Below are positions 35,147-44,262 of a stretch of DNA of 64,000 bases, piece by piece. The stretch's first letter is position 1; every line of letters begins with the position of its first letter. Origin of the DNA: Methanosarcinales archaeon (GTDB lineage Archaea; Halobacteriota; Methanosarcinia; Methanosarcinales; Methanoperedenaceae); NCBI GenBank assembly GCA_905339155.1, contig CAJPFJ010000006.1, forward strand, positions 1-64,000, read 5' to 3'. The notes under the pieces were generated by a model. It was not told where the DNA came from. It was given only the letters and a program-made list of their open reading frames with translations, and did not search any database. Made by a program: the position numbers and the translations under genes.

Positions 35147-35931
35147 TATTTATTTTTCGATTGTTCATAAATCTCGTAAGCCTCATCTACCGACTTACCA
35201 CCATGGACGATCGCCCTTACCGCCTGTATCATACCTACAGGGCTGTCACTCTGGAAAATATTCCTTCCCATATCAACACCAATTGCGCCATCTGATATTG
35301 CACCATAAGCCATTTTCAGGGCATCAATTTCAGGCAGCTTCTTCCCGCCTGCTATTACAACAGGAACTTTTCCGCATGCTTCAACCACTTTTTCGAAACC
35401 CTCAGTATAATAGGTTTTTATGATATGCGCACCCGTTTCAACGCAAATCCTTGAAGTAAGGCCAAGGTAGCGTGCATCACGAACCATTTCTTTTCCGACA
35501 GCGGTAACTGCAAGCACAGGGATCCCGTATTTTTCACCGTCGTCAACAAGCTTTGAAAGATTTTCTATTGTCTCTCTTTCATATTCCCCGCCTACATATA
35601 CGGAGCATGTGATCGCTGATGCATTTATCCTTATCGCATCTTCTATGCCCGTTGTTATAGTTTCATTGGATAATTCCTTCAGGATGCTTTGCCCGCCGGA
35701 AACACGTAAAATTATCGGAATATCCACAATTGGCTCTATCCAGTTCCTGACAGCCCCCCTTGTTATCATCAAAGCATCGGCGTAAGGCAATAACGGTTCA
35801 ACTGTCCTTCCCAGATTGGAAAGCCCGGTCGTTGGGCCCTGGAAATAACCGTGATCAACAGCAAGCATTACGCAACGCCCTGTTTTGGGCTTGATTATCC
35901 GTGAAATCCTGTTCTTCATTCCCCAGTTCAT
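35146..35931 (-). CDS. LsrF/FbaB-like class I aldolase (thiolase-type)
   Basis: 261 residues, TIM-barrel class I aldolase of the DhnA/LsrF group. Seen: CVMLAVDHGYFQGPTTGL at the N-terminus, the probable Schiff-base Lys in HIIKTYYTEGF and the C-terminal phosphate site VIAGGKK and DGAIGVDMGRN. Bacterial LsrF acts on phosphorylated autoinducer-2; archaeal relatives include fructose-bisphosphate aldolase and the ADH synthase of the archaeal shikimate route. The precise reaction cannot be told from sequence. It is coupled to the downstream dehydrogenase and separated by only one stop codon from the small Cys protein upstream. Confidence 0.85.
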   Translation of the reverse strand: MNWGMKNRISRIIKPKTGRCVMLAVDHGYFQGPTTGLSNLGRTVEPLLPYADALMITRGAVRNWIEPIVDIPIILRVSGGQSILKELSNETITTGIEDAIRINASAITCSVYVGGEYERETIENLSKLVDDGEKYGIPVLAVTAVGKEMVRDARYLGLTSRICVETGAHIIKTYYTEGFEKVVEACGKVPVVIAGGKKLPEIDALKMAYGAISDGAIGVDMGRNIFQSDSPVGMIQAVRAIVHGGKSVDEAYEIYEQSKNK

Positions 35932-36162
35932 TTAATTACCTCCTATTTTTTCAGGCCTGACGAGGAAATAACCTTTTCCTATCAGCCAGTGATGGAATTC
36001 ATAGGTCGTATGCAGGCAGTTTTCCTTGCATATTTCCCTCAGGTCATTATAATCTTCAGTGTCCTGGTCTTTCTTATTCATCATTATCTGTACAGGACAT
36101 CCAATGTCATTACAGTATTCTCTTCGTCTATACTCAATAAATCCCTTGATTGACACAATCAC
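35932..36162 (-). CDS. Small four-cysteine protein, unrecognised
   Basis: 76 residues. Cys17 and Cys22 (EYCNDIGCPV) and Cys45 and Cys49 (EICKENCLHT), with nearby histidines, could hold zinc or an Fe-S cluster. The C-terminal part (HHWLIGKGYFLVRPEK) reads like a small alpha/beta unit. It lies 37 bp after mmp7 and directly abuts the LsrF-like gene. I do not recognise a family; conservation beside this aldolase/dehydrogenase pair would be the best clue to its role. Confidence 0.65.
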   Translation of the reverse strand: MIVSIKGFIEYRRREYCNDIGCPVQIMMNKKDQDTEDYNDLREICKENCLHTTYEFHHWLIGKGYFLVRPEKIGGN

Positions 36163-36199
36163 AAAGCGGATTCTGGATACTTAAAATTTTCGGAAATGT

Positions 36200-37126
36200 T
36201 TAGATAACAAATCCGGTCTCACTCTTGGGCAGTGCCTTTATCAGGATAAAGTCCCTCATCTTCGAGGGCAAAACCCGCGCCACTTCCTTCATAGTCACAC
36301 CTTCCACGAATTTGATATTCTCTATTTGCTCATGATATTCCCCATAAGGCAGTTTGACCCTCACGCCGTTCATCTGCAAGGTTATAGGCAATGGATGCAG
36401 GTTGTCTACTATTTCTGCGATCTGCTCTTCTATCTCTTTCTTGATACGGGGCGGCGCAACAGACGGCGGGTCTTTGGCGATCTCCACCCTGACATCATCA
36501 AGGACCTTTCCGATAACGGCGGAAAGTCTATCAAGAGTCTTGAGTTCCTCTGCATGTCGCAGGTGGTGAAGTATCCTGCCAAAGCTTCCTACATAGGCTG
36601 TAGCATTGGGCACATCTTCTGTCTTAAGTTCAGGCGCGCCTGTGACAACGATCGGGATTTCAATCCCTTCGTATAGTTTCTTTGATTTTTCGATTATACA
36701 ATGCTCATAATTTCCAAGGATGAATACTGCAACATCGTGTTCATTGATCAGGTCGCGCTCAAAAGCCGTAAGCTGGCAAATCCTTTTTCCCACACCACGG
36801 GCAAGACCTACCATATTTGTTTTTGCCCCCTGTTTTCTGAGGAACTCTGCAATATCACAATCAAGGTGAGGAAGATGATGGTAAGCAAGGGTCGGGGCAA
36901 CTGTTGCTATTTCGCTGCCAGTGAGAGGCGCTCTTGTAAGCTTTCCCAGAAGTTCTTTTGATTTGATTTCTACAATTGAAATGTCATTTATCGGAACAAG
37001 CATCAAAAGTACAACTTCGGATTGCATGATGTTCTTTTGCAAAATGTATCCGCCAAGGTCTTCCACAAGTTCGATGAGCTGGCTGTGCTTGTATGCACCA
37101 CCCACATACATCATGGGTTCAAGCAT
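36200..37126 (-). CDS. Methanogenesis marker protein 7
   Basis: 308 residues. It matches my memory of the marker 7 family (MCR activation factor) across its length: MMYVGGAYKHSQLIELVEDL at the start, PLTGSEIATVAPTLAYHHLP and ARGVGKRICQLTAFERDLIN. Marker 7 was reported as part of the component A3a complex that, with AtwA and ATP, reduces the nickel of F430 in MCR. Its ATG overlaps mmp17 by eight bases. All the surrounding genes belong to the same process. Confidence 0.9.
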   Translation of the reverse strand: MLEPMMYVGGAYKHSQLIELVEDLGGYILQKNIMQSEVVLLMLVPINDISIVEIKSKELLGKLTRAPLTGSEIATVAPTLAYHHLPHLDCDIAEFLRKQGAKTNMVGLARGVGKRICQLTAFERDLINEHDVAVFILGNYEHCIIEKSKKLYEGIEIPIVVTGAPELKTEDVPNATAYVGSFGRILHHLRHAEELKTLDRLSAVIGKVLDDVRVEIAKDPPSVAPPRIKKEIEEQIAEIVDNLHPLPITLQMNGVRVKLPYGEYHEQIENIKFVEGVTMKEVARVLPSKMRDFILIKALPKSETGFVI

Positions 37127-37724
37127 TTTCTTCCCTCCTCAGGGAATCCAGCATTTCCTGTCCTCTTGCCAGCCATTCCGGTTTGAGTGTATCCTCTGAA
37201 GCTACAAAAAGAACATGGGTGTTTGAAAGCTCATGTTTTCGCACCCTGAATCCTTCGGGTATAATGCGAAGGGCTATCGCATCAATAAGCCGGTCAAGAA
37301 CTTCCTGCTGCGGCTCTTCAATAACAAACTCACGAAGCATATCCAGGTCCTTTAAAGGGTCTGTTTTCACAATTATGATTTTCCTATCGAGTTGCTCAAT
37401 TTTATCCTTACCGTATTTTGCCCAGAGTTTATTCAATAATTTTATGGCAAACATTTCCTTTTCCAGTTCTATTTTCACCTCATCCTTGCCAAGAGCGCCC
37501 ATGTCGACTTTGGCGAAATCCTTGATTTTTATTGACGGCGAACCGAGCCGAAGAAGAGCCGCAAAAATAAAAACAGGTTCAACCGGATCCATATACACCT
37601 TCAATCTTCCAATGACCCTTGAAAGTGACAGGTCAGAAAGCGTATCAAGTATGAGACTGCGTGTGGTCTTGGCCCCTGTTACATCCGGGCATTCCACGAT
37701 AAATGTCTCAAGTTGTTCCATCAT
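37119..37724 (-). CDS. Methanogenesis marker protein 17
   Basis: 201 residues, starting MMEQLETFIVECPDVTGA. It resembles the marker 17 family, another subunit of the MCR-activating A3a complex. There are no membrane or Cys-rich motifs; the sequence is a mixed alpha/beta protein with VEPVFIFAALLRLGSPSIKI. It lies between mmp15 (six-base gap) and mmp7 (eight-base overlap), so it is cotranscribed. Confidence 0.88.
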   Translation of the reverse strand: MMEQLETFIVECPDVTGAKTTRSLILDTLSDLSLSRVIGRLKVYMDPVEPVFIFAALLRLGSPSIKIKDFAKVDMGALGKDEVKIELEKEMFAIKLLNKLWAKYGKDKIEQLDRKIIIVKTDPLKDLDMLREFVIEEPQQEVLDRLIDAIALRIIPEGFRVRKHELSNTHVLFVASEDTLKPEWLARGQEMLDSLRREENA

Positions 37725-37730
37725 ATCCTC

Positions 37731-39071
37731 TCATTTGTTAATAAATCCGGATGCAAGCAGCGCCGCGCCAACCGCTCCGATATACTGGGCGTTGGGGGGA
37801 ACTATTACTTTTACTTTTAGCAGTTCCTCAACGGCTTTGGGTAATCCTTCTATCAGGGATGTGCCGCCTACCATTATAACAGGTTCCTTCACATCTACTT
37901 CCTGTAACTGCTGCTCGAATAATTGCTCAGCAACACTGTGGCATGCTGCTGCAGCAACATCCTCCGGGGTGGACCCTCCCGCAAGTGAATTAACAAGGGA
38001 CTGGATGCCGAACACAATGCAATAACTGTTCATTTTTACATTCGAGGCTTTTCCCTTTAATGCAAGAGCGCCAAGCTCGGTGATGCTTACCCCAAGTCTT
38101 TTTGAAGTCATCTCAAGAAATCTTCCTGATGCTCCTGCACAAATACCGCCCATAGTGAACATGCCCGGGATACCATCGGTAACCGATATCGCTTTATTAT
38201 CCATGCCGCCGATATCAAGAACCGTAGCTACCCCTTTTTGCTTATCAGCAAGATAGACCGCACCTTTAGAGTTGACGGTGATCTCTTCCTGCATCAGGTC
38301 TGCTTTCATATGCTCACCAACAAGGAATCGCCCATATCCGGTCGTTCCAAGCGCCTGGATATCGCTTCTGGTGACTCCTGCTTCTTTCATCGCATTATTG
38401 AAGGCTTCCTCTGCGCTCTCAATCACTTTTATTGTTGGAACCCATCCCTTTCCTATGATCTTATTGTCTTTCATTACAACTGCTTTTGTGGTCGTTGATC
38501 CTGAGTCAATGCCAGCAGTCAGGCCTGTTTGCTTTTCCCTTGCAAGAAGGCTCTTTCGCCTTGCTGTGGTGGTCAGGGCTTCCATTCTTGTAAGAAGTGT
38601 TGCTGCGGTTGTTCTTTCAGTAAATGAGTAGCTAATGACCGGGATACCTGTTTTATCATGGATATAACGGCGCACTTCGCTTCTTACAATGGCCGCTTCG
38701 GCGCACCTGAAACATGTTGCAACAAAAACAGCATCAACATGCACTTTCCCGGTTACAATTGACTTGGCCCGCGCCATCATAAGCCGAAGGTCAGGACTTG
38801 CCACTTTTAGTCCGAATTCCTCTTCTATCGATTCAATATCGGTAATATCAACCTCGGGATAAACCATTATAGCATTGACCTGCTTTGCAGCTGAATCGAT
38901 TTCATCCTGTATACCACTGTATTCTGCGCCGCATGAAAGCTGGGCTACCTTCACCAGATTTTCAGTTGCCGTTATTTTTTTTAAAACATGTCCGATACCT
39001 GGATCGATTTCTTTCTCTTCCCCGCATCCGGCGCATGAGGTCCCGCTTATATTATCATTTTGCTCGCTCAT
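37731..39071 (-). CDS. Methanogenesis marker protein 15 (BcrA/HgdC-like ATPase)
   Basis: 446 residues. An N-terminal segment with CAGCGEE and an FRCAEAAI cysteine precedes an ASKHA-fold ATPase related to the activators of 2-hydroxyacyl-CoA dehydratase and benzoyl-CoA reductase: [14 protein letters not shown] (phosphate 1), [14 protein letters not shown] (phosphate 2), [13 protein letters not shown] and [11 protein letters not shown] with the two cysteines that hold a bridging [4Fe-4S] in that family. By analogy it couples ATP hydrolysis to low-potential electron transfer, which fits reductive activation of MCR. It overlaps mmp5 by four bases. Confidence 0.92.
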   Translation of the reverse strand: MSEQNDNISGTSCAGCGEEKEIDPGIGHVLKKITATENLVKVAQLSCGAEYSGIQDEIDSAAKQVNAIMVYPEVDITDIESIEEEFGLKVASPDLRLMMARAKSIVTGKVHVDAVFVATCFRCAEAAIVRSEVRRYIHDKTGIPVISYSFTERTTAATLLTRMEALTTTARRKSLLAREKQTGLTAGIDSGSTTTKAVVMKDNKIIGKGWVPTIKVIESAEEAFNNAMKEAGVTRSDIQALGTTGYGRFLVGEHMKADLMQEEITVNSKGAVYLADKQKGVATVLDIGGMDNKAISVTDGIPGMFTMGGICAGASGRFLEMTSKRLGVSITELGALALKGKASNVKMNSYCIVFGIQSLVNSLAGGSTPEDVAAAACHSVAEQLFEQQLQEVDVKEPVIMVGGTSLIEGLPKAVEELLKVKVIVPPNAQYIGAVGAALLASGFINK

Positions 39072-39520
39072 TTCTTTTCCTCCGCAGGTTTGAGTGATTT
39101 CAAGAATTCGGAAATTTTATAAACGAATAACTTTGCATCCTCTTCAGTGTTGGGATAATCCAATTTCAACATCGGGATTTTTTTACCCCTTAACAGGAAA
39201 TTGATAAGTTCATTCGTCCTTGCGCATCCCATACAGCCAAATGAAATAACCGGATCGTTAACAATTATTGCTGCTTCTGCTTTTGTGAGAAGAGGATCCA
39301 AAAGCGACATACGTCCCCTTACTCCTGCCGGAACTTCGACAGCCGCATATTTTAATCCGAATTTAGGGTCTTCAGGAGTAATGTTCATGGGTGGAGAATC
39401 CAGTCCCTGGGTTCTGACTTTTTTCCCTATTTCCTGCATTATCGCAAGTGGCTCATGACCGAATCGTTCAACCAGATCATAAAGAATAAGACTGTTTGTG
39501 GGATAAATAAAAACTTTCAT
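39068..39520 (-). CDS. Methanogenesis marker protein 5
   Basis: 150 residues. Starts [20 protein letters not shown]; central [14 protein letters not shown] gives a C-x2-C pair. Matches the marker 5 family, whose genes travel with markers 6 and 15 in MCR-containing archaea; its individual job is not established to my knowledge. Its ATG overlaps the stop of mmp6 by four bases and its own stop overlaps mmp15 by four, so the three are translationally coupled. Confidence 0.9.
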   Translation of the reverse strand: MKVFIYPTNSLILYDLVERFGHEPLAIMQEIGKKVRTQGLDSPPMNITPEDPKFGLKYAAVEVPAGVRGRMSLLDPLLTKAEAAIIVNDPVISFGCMGCARTNELINFLLRGKKIPMLKLDYPNTEEDAKLFVYKISEFLKSLKPAEEKK

Positions 39521-39945
39521 TTTGATACCTCTGTTTCTTTTATTATTGCGTTTAGTTTATCGATGTCAAGTTTTTTCGTTTTCTTTTTTGGGCCAGGGAC
39601 CTCGCCTCTGTCAAGCGCTTTTAAAGCAGCTGCGATATGAGGCAATATCTTATCCTCAGTTTCAAGGTTGTGAAATCCTGGTCTTGCCCCCCCGCGCCTG
39701 GTAGCTCTGCAGCGAAAAGGTTCACCAGGTGCAAAGCCTCTTTCTTTTATGAAAATACCGTATGGGTCTAATTTGCGAATGTTTGCAAGAAGCGGATCCA
39801 GTATCGCGCGTTCACCTGAAACCATAATACCAAAACAAGTTTCCTTTACCATGATATCATCTTTTGTTTCATAAAGCTTCATAGCAACATCGCTTGGGAG
39901 TAATTTTGATGAATTTATCACGATCATTTTAGTTATTTTTTCCAT
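39517..39945 (-). CDS. Methanogenesis marker protein 6
   Basis: 142 residues. Typical marker 6 features: KMIVINSSKLLPSDVAMKLY at the N-terminus and GFAPGEPFRCRATRRGGARP near the middle, where the RCR and RRGGARPGF segment is strongly basic. The ATG overlaps the stop of mmp3 by one base (TAATG). Function within MCR maturation/activation is inferred from co-occurrence with the other marker genes. Confidence 0.9.
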   Translation of the reverse strand: MEKITKMIVINSSKLLPSDVAMKLYETKDDIMVKETCFGIMVSGERAILDPLLANIRKLDPYGIFIKERGFAPGEPFRCRATRRGGARPGFHNLETEDKILPHIAAALKALDRGEVPGPKKKTKKLDIDKLNAIIKETEVSK

Positions 39946-41462
39946 TATTGGACCTCCCTTATGTAAATTATATCGTCTGTCTTCATACCTTTAAGGCGCT
40001 CAGGTTCCAGAACTTTTCCTATAATGTTCGTGCATTCGAATTTCTCACCAGTGGGTCCGTATTTATCATCATCGATAAGTTTTACACCTACCATACCATA
40101 TCGTTTTGCAGCCTGGTTGGTGATGCCGATCTCTCCCGCTTTTACCTTACCTTTAGGTGTATTCTCGGGATTTATTTCTTTATATGCCTCTGCCTCCTTT
40201 TCTGACCTTAATAGGAAAGTATTTTCATAGGTATATATTATGGGCAAGGGGCCCAATGGCCTGTCCTTGAGACGCAGGGAATGCCTGAAGAAATCAAGAG
40301 TTATAGGTGCAAGATCATCGTAAAACTTTACATTGATTATTTTATCCGATTTTACTCCGAGAGCTGTGACTCCCCCGTCTGCGATAATCCCTATTGTTGT
40401 GTCCGGTTCCTGTTCTACAATAATAGCATCATCACCTGTATAGCCTCTCCTTTCAAGTTTTAATCCACGGGCGTTCAATACTTTTTCAGCATCCACAAAA
40501 TTCATACCCTGCACCATGACCCTCTCAGGATTTGCAATCACAGCAAGATTACTATTCAAAGGAGCTATTTTAATAAGTTCGATGCCATGGGAAACATGCC
40601 CTACAACGCTATGTACAGGGCTTGAAGTCCTGTCTTCTTTATAGATATACATACGTCCGTTGCCCTGTCCGTCAGTCCTTACCACAACTGATCCTTCAGA
40701 ACGGGCATCCCAGTGTTCGTATATACATCCTTCTCCCTGGAGTGCATTATCGGAAACGAATGAATTTGAGAATGTACCCACATGAAATGTTTTTCTTCTT
40801 ATCAATGCAAGGAAATGCTCTGCTCCCTCAGGGGATTCATTAATTAGATCGACATTAAAATAGGTATAGATCTTCATTCCATCTTCAAGTGGCGTATTCA
40901 AGTCCTGTGTGGTTATTTTGTTCAGGAGTGTTTCCCATTTTATTATAGGTTCAATTTTTAATAAAGTATCGCCCTGCTTAAGGTTTGCTATGACATTTTT
41001 ACCGGTTATCACCTTTCCAAGAACCGTTCCTTTCGGACCTCCATAATCTGAAATATGTTTATCTTTTGCGATCATAAGGTAAGAATTTTTTGGATCATAG
41101 CCACCTGTTCCGATAAAAACATCATAGCGATTATATTTTTGCTCAGCCCTTTCCACAGTAATATCTGTTTCAAATGGGCCAAAAGCAATTGCATATCGTG
41201 ATTCCCAGTGTGCATTTATATCTGTAAAAAAATGAGAGAATTTTGTCCACAACGTGGAATCTCCAAAAAGCTCTATTTTTAATTCGCCTTTTGTTGTGAG
41301 AATCTTATATTCAGATGTTGCTTCCTCCTTTTTGCCGGCAGTTTTCAGGATGCCTATTGTTGTTTCCGGAATATAGAACGCTTTTGCAGTTTCTATGGCA
41401 TCTTTCAGGAGCAGGTTATCCTTTATATCTAATTTTTGCCCATTAATCTCTATTGAGATCAC
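39945..41462 (-). CDS. Methanogenesis marker protein 3 (MCR activation factor)
   Basis: 505 residues. A short ubiquitin-like N-terminal part (MISIEINGQKLDIKDNLLLK) is followed by a cyclophilin-like beta-barrel (SYLMIAKDKHISDYGGPKGT and later ITNQAAKRYGMVGVKL), as in the marker 3 family. Marker 3 was found in the A3a MCR-activating complex. It follows atwA by 28 bp and is coupled to mmp6 by a TAATG overlap. No metal-binding Cys set is seen; its single-domain partners provide those. Confidence 0.92.
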   Translation of the reverse strand: MISIEINGQKLDIKDNLLLKDAIETAKAFYIPETTIGILKTAGKKEEATSEYKILTTKGELKIELFGDSTLWTKFSHFFTDINAHWESRYAIAFGPFETDITVERAEQKYNRYDVFIGTGGYDPKNSYLMIAKDKHISDYGGPKGTVLGKVITGKNVIANLKQGDTLLKIEPIIKWETLLNKITTQDLNTPLEDGMKIYTYFNVDLINESPEGAEHFLALIRRKTFHVGTFSNSFVSDNALQGEGCIYEHWDARSEGSVVVRTDGQGNGRMYIYKEDRTSSPVHSVVGHVSHGIELIKIAPLNSNLAVIANPERVMVQGMNFVDAEKVLNARGLKLERRGYTGDDAIIVEQEPDTTIGIIADGGVTALGVKSDKIINVKFYDDLAPITLDFFRHSLRLKDRPLGPLPIIYTYENTFLLRSEKEAEAYKEINPENTPKGKVKAGEIGITNQAAKRYGMVGVKLIDDDKYGPTGEKFECTNIIGKVLEPERLKGMKTDDIIYIREVQ

Positions 41463-41490
41463 TTATCCTCCGGCTGTTGATAATAATAAT

Positions 41491-43119
41491 CTATTTTAAT
41501 TCTTTAGCTATCCCTTGAAGCGCATCTTCACGTTCTTTACTGGAAAGTTTTGACAAAACATCGCCCGTTTCACCTATGTCAACGATCTTGCCAAGACGCA
41601 TTAAAGCAGCCCTGTCGCATACTTCGGCCACAAAATCCATGTCGTGGGATACTATCACAAAAGTTTCTCCCATTTCTTTCCTGGCATTCAGGATAGATTT
41701 TGAAACTTCAATTTTGGTGACAGGATCCATTGTTCCGGTTGGTTCATCAAAAACAAGGATTCTTGGCTCTTTGATGAGTACCTGTGCCATTGCAACCCTG
41801 TGCCTTTCCCCTTCACTCAATTCATCCGGCATCTTGGTAAGAATTTCTCTTGCCTTTTGTTCCGTGAAACCCGATGTCATTAATGTATGGATCGCTTTTC
41901 TCTCTGCCAATTCGAACGGCAGGTCAAGACCGATAGACTCAGTCAGGTTATCGATAACATTCCTGTGTGGATAAAGACTGTATTCCTGGTGCAGTACGCC
42001 AATATATTTTGTGGCGCGTCCTTTCTTGTCAGACCCAAGCTGTGTAAGGTCGATCCACTCATCTCCTATTCTAACATCAATGGAACCGGAAGTTGGCCTT
42101 AATAACCCGGAAATTATCTTTGATGTTGTGGTTTTTCCTGCCCCGCTGACCCCGATTATCCCGAATATTTCACCTTCATTGATATCAAAACTTATATCAT
42201 TGACCGCCCTGACTATACCCCTGTCCATGGAAAAATAGGTCATCTGGAGGTTGCGTCCCCTGATAATTGTCTCTCCGATATTAACTTCCTCCTGTTCGCC
42301 AACTGTTCCAACTTCTTTCATAAATTCAGCCGCGATTTCAGAAGGTTTTCCTATCATTATGATTTTTCCGTCATCAAGCCATAATGCCCTGTGTGAAACC
42401 TCTTCAATTACTTTTGGCCAGTGGGATGTGATGATGAGTGACATATTAAAATTCTTTGTTGCATTTATTATGCTTTCGTGCACAAGTTCGGCAGTCTTCG
42501 GATCAAGAGTGCCCGTCGGTTCATCTGCGAGCAATAGTAGAGGGCTTTTGACAAGCTGCCTTGCCAGTACGACGCGTTGTTTTTCACCGCCTGAGAGTTC
42601 CCTTGCAATATGCATCATCCTGTTGGAAAGATTCACCTGCTCAAGCAGGTCCGCAGCCTTATGAATAGCATTTGGCCCCATCTGGTCAATTTCCTGCAGG
42701 GCATTCATGACATTTACGATAACCCTTTCATCTCCATATAATGCAAAGGTTCTCTGGAGCATGATAGCGATCCTTCTGGTTATGTCTCTTCGCAGCGGAT
42801 CGTGCAATGGCAATGTTACGAAATCCGCATCAAGTTTCCCAAAAGTGGCATTGCATTTAGGACAGGGAGTTCCAATCTTACTTGGTTTTTCTATGGATCC
42901 ACATTTTGTGCATTGGGCGAGATGATATATCACGCTTCCTGAAATGTCATCAAATTTTTCCACACCTCGCAGGACATGCATAAAGATTGACTTTCCTGCA
43001 CTGCTTTTTCCTAAGATTCCAAGAATTTCTCCTTCGTTAATATCAAGATTTATATCTTTGAGAACATCGATTCCGTCAAAACCAACACGAAGATTTTTAA
43101 TTTCGATAAATAGCGTCAT
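41491..43119 (-). CDS. atwA: MCR activation component A2 (twin ABC ATPase)
   Basis: ATP-carrying protein essential for activating methyl-coenzyme M reductase. 542 residues with two complete ABC domains: Walker A GKSSAGKS (about 36-43) and GVSGAGKTT (about 317-325), signatures LSGGEKQRVVLARQL and LSEGERHRVAMAQ, Walker B LLLADEPTGTLD and ILVFDEPTGTMD. A four-Cys zinc knuckle (CTKC...CPKC) is inserted in the first domain between Walker A and the Q-loop, typical of this subfamily. It leads a tight run of marker genes. A perfect palindrome lies just upstream of its ATG. Confidence 0.95.
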   Translation of the reverse strand: MTLFIEIKNLRVGFDGIDVLKDINLDINEGEILGILGKSSAGKSIFMHVLRGVEKFDDISGSVIYHLAQCTKCGSIEKPSKIGTPCPKCNATFGKLDADFVTLPLHDPLRRDITRRIAIMLQRTFALYGDERVIVNVMNALQEIDQMGPNAIHKAADLLEQVNLSNRMMHIARELSGGEKQRVVLARQLVKSPLLLLADEPTGTLDPKTAELVHESIINATKNFNMSLIITSHWPKVIEEVSHRALWLDDGKIIMIGKPSEIAAEFMKEVGTVGEQEEVNIGETIIRGRNLQMTYFSMDRGIVRAVNDISFDINEGEIFGIIGVSGAGKTTTSKIISGLLRPTSGSIDVRIGDEWIDLTQLGSDKKGRATKYIGVLHQEYSLYPHRNVIDNLTESIGLDLPFELAERKAIHTLMTSGFTEQKAREILTKMPDELSEGERHRVAMAQVLIKEPRILVFDEPTGTMDPVTKIEVSKSILNARKEMGETFVIVSHDMDFVAEVCDRAALMRLGKIVDIGETGDVLSKLSSKEREDALQGIAKELK

Positions 43120-43131
43120 ATGTCATTCTCC

Positions 43132-43159
43132 CGGATTAATTATTTGGATAATTAATCCG
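43132..43159. promoter_or_regulatory. Perfect 12-bp palindrome upstream of atwA
   Basis: CGGATTAATTAT (43132-43143), spacer TTGG, and the exact reverse complement ATAATTAATCCG (43148-43159). It sits 13-40 bp upstream of the atwA start codon, downstream of a TATA-like TTTATAACG (about 43192-43200). It could be a repressor operator or a leader hairpin. No comparable element is seen upstream of prs on the other side. Confidence 0.6.
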
Positions 43160-43336
43160 CTTCACTATAAGTTTTTTGCTTTTAATCATGCTTTATAACG
43201 TGAGATTCTGAATAGCTGATGCTGTACATAAATATAACGATAATACATTACAGTATTAATCATATAAGAGTGTAATATTGATCTCCATACAAATTCTTTA
43301 TATCCATTCTATCCATAAAGGGCGTGAGGAATTCAA

Positions 43337-44185
43337 TTGAATATTATCGCAGGTCCGGCGTCCCAGTTGCTTGCAGGAAGAGTCACAGAAGTATTAAAAG
43401 CAAATCTTCTTATCAGTGAATTCAGGAAATTTCCTGATGGCGAACTATATACACGGGTTGTTGATGATATCGGATCAGTTGTCACAATTATCCAGAGCAC
43501 GGTTACCGATTCCGATTTCATAGCCCTCCTCCAGTTGATCGATGCATGCAGTGATGCATCCAGGGTAAATGTTGTAATTCCTTATATGGGGTATGCGCGA
43601 CAGGACAAAAAATTCAAAGCGGGGGAGGCCATAAGCGCCCGCGCCCTTGCAAGAACAATAAAGGCTGACAATGTTTATACGATCAACATCCATGATACCA
43701 GTATTCTTGATTATTTTGATGCAAAAACAATTGATCTTGACGCCACCCCGATGATAGGGAAATACATAAAAAATATGAAATTCATTAATCCTCTTATCAT
43801 TGCGCCTGATGACGGGGCTATCAATATTGCAAAAAGCGCTTCTTCTGACCTTGGTATTGATTATGATTATCTTGAAAAGACAAGACTAAGCGGTGAGGCT
43901 GTATTGATACAACCAAAGAATGTTAATGTAAAAGGAAGGGATGTTATTATTATTGATGATATTATTTCAACCGGTGGGACAATAGCAGAAACGATATCAT
44001 TATTGAGGAAGCAGGGGGCTCATGAAGTATTTGCAGCCTGTGTACACCCTGTACTTTCAAGTAATGCTATTCTTAAAATATTTAAGGCAGGGGTAAAAGG
44101 GATCATAGCAACCGATACCATTGATAAGGGCGTAAGTGTTGTGAGCGTGGCCCCCGTTATAGCTTCTGTGATTGGAAATATTTGA
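43337..44185 (+). CDS. prs: Ribose-phosphate pyrophosphokinase (PRPP synthetase)
   Basis: Makes PRPP from ribose 5-phosphate and ATP. 282 residues, the compact archaeal form. Seen: FPDGELYTRV, PYMGYARQDKKFKAGEAI (catalytic flexible region), the signature DVIIIDDIISTGGTI (PRPP loop). The start is TTG at 43337, supported by GAGG at 43326-43329 seven bases upstream; no ATG or GTG fits the family N-terminus (NIIAGPASQLLAG). A TATA-like CTTTATATCC lies about 35 bp upstream. It is divergent from the atwA operon. Confidence 0.95.
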   Translation: MNIIAGPASQLLAGRVTEVLKANLLISEFRKFPDGELYTRVVDDIGSVVTIIQSTVTDSDFIALLQLIDACSDASRVNVVIPYMGYARQDKKFKAGEAISARALARTIKADNVYTINIHDTSILDYFDAKTIDLDATPMIGKYIKNMKFINPLIIAPDDGAINIAKSASSDLGIDYDYLEKTRLSGEAVLIQPKNVNVKGRDVIIIDDIISTGGTIAETISLLRKQGAHEVFAACVHPVLSSNAILKIFKAGVKGIIATDTIDKGVSVVSVAPVIASVIGNI

Positions 44186-44262
44186 GAATACAACAATTAA
44201 ACGCCATCAGCCAAAATATTTATAATTCCAAACTCCAACTTTAGCATTGAGGTCATAATATT

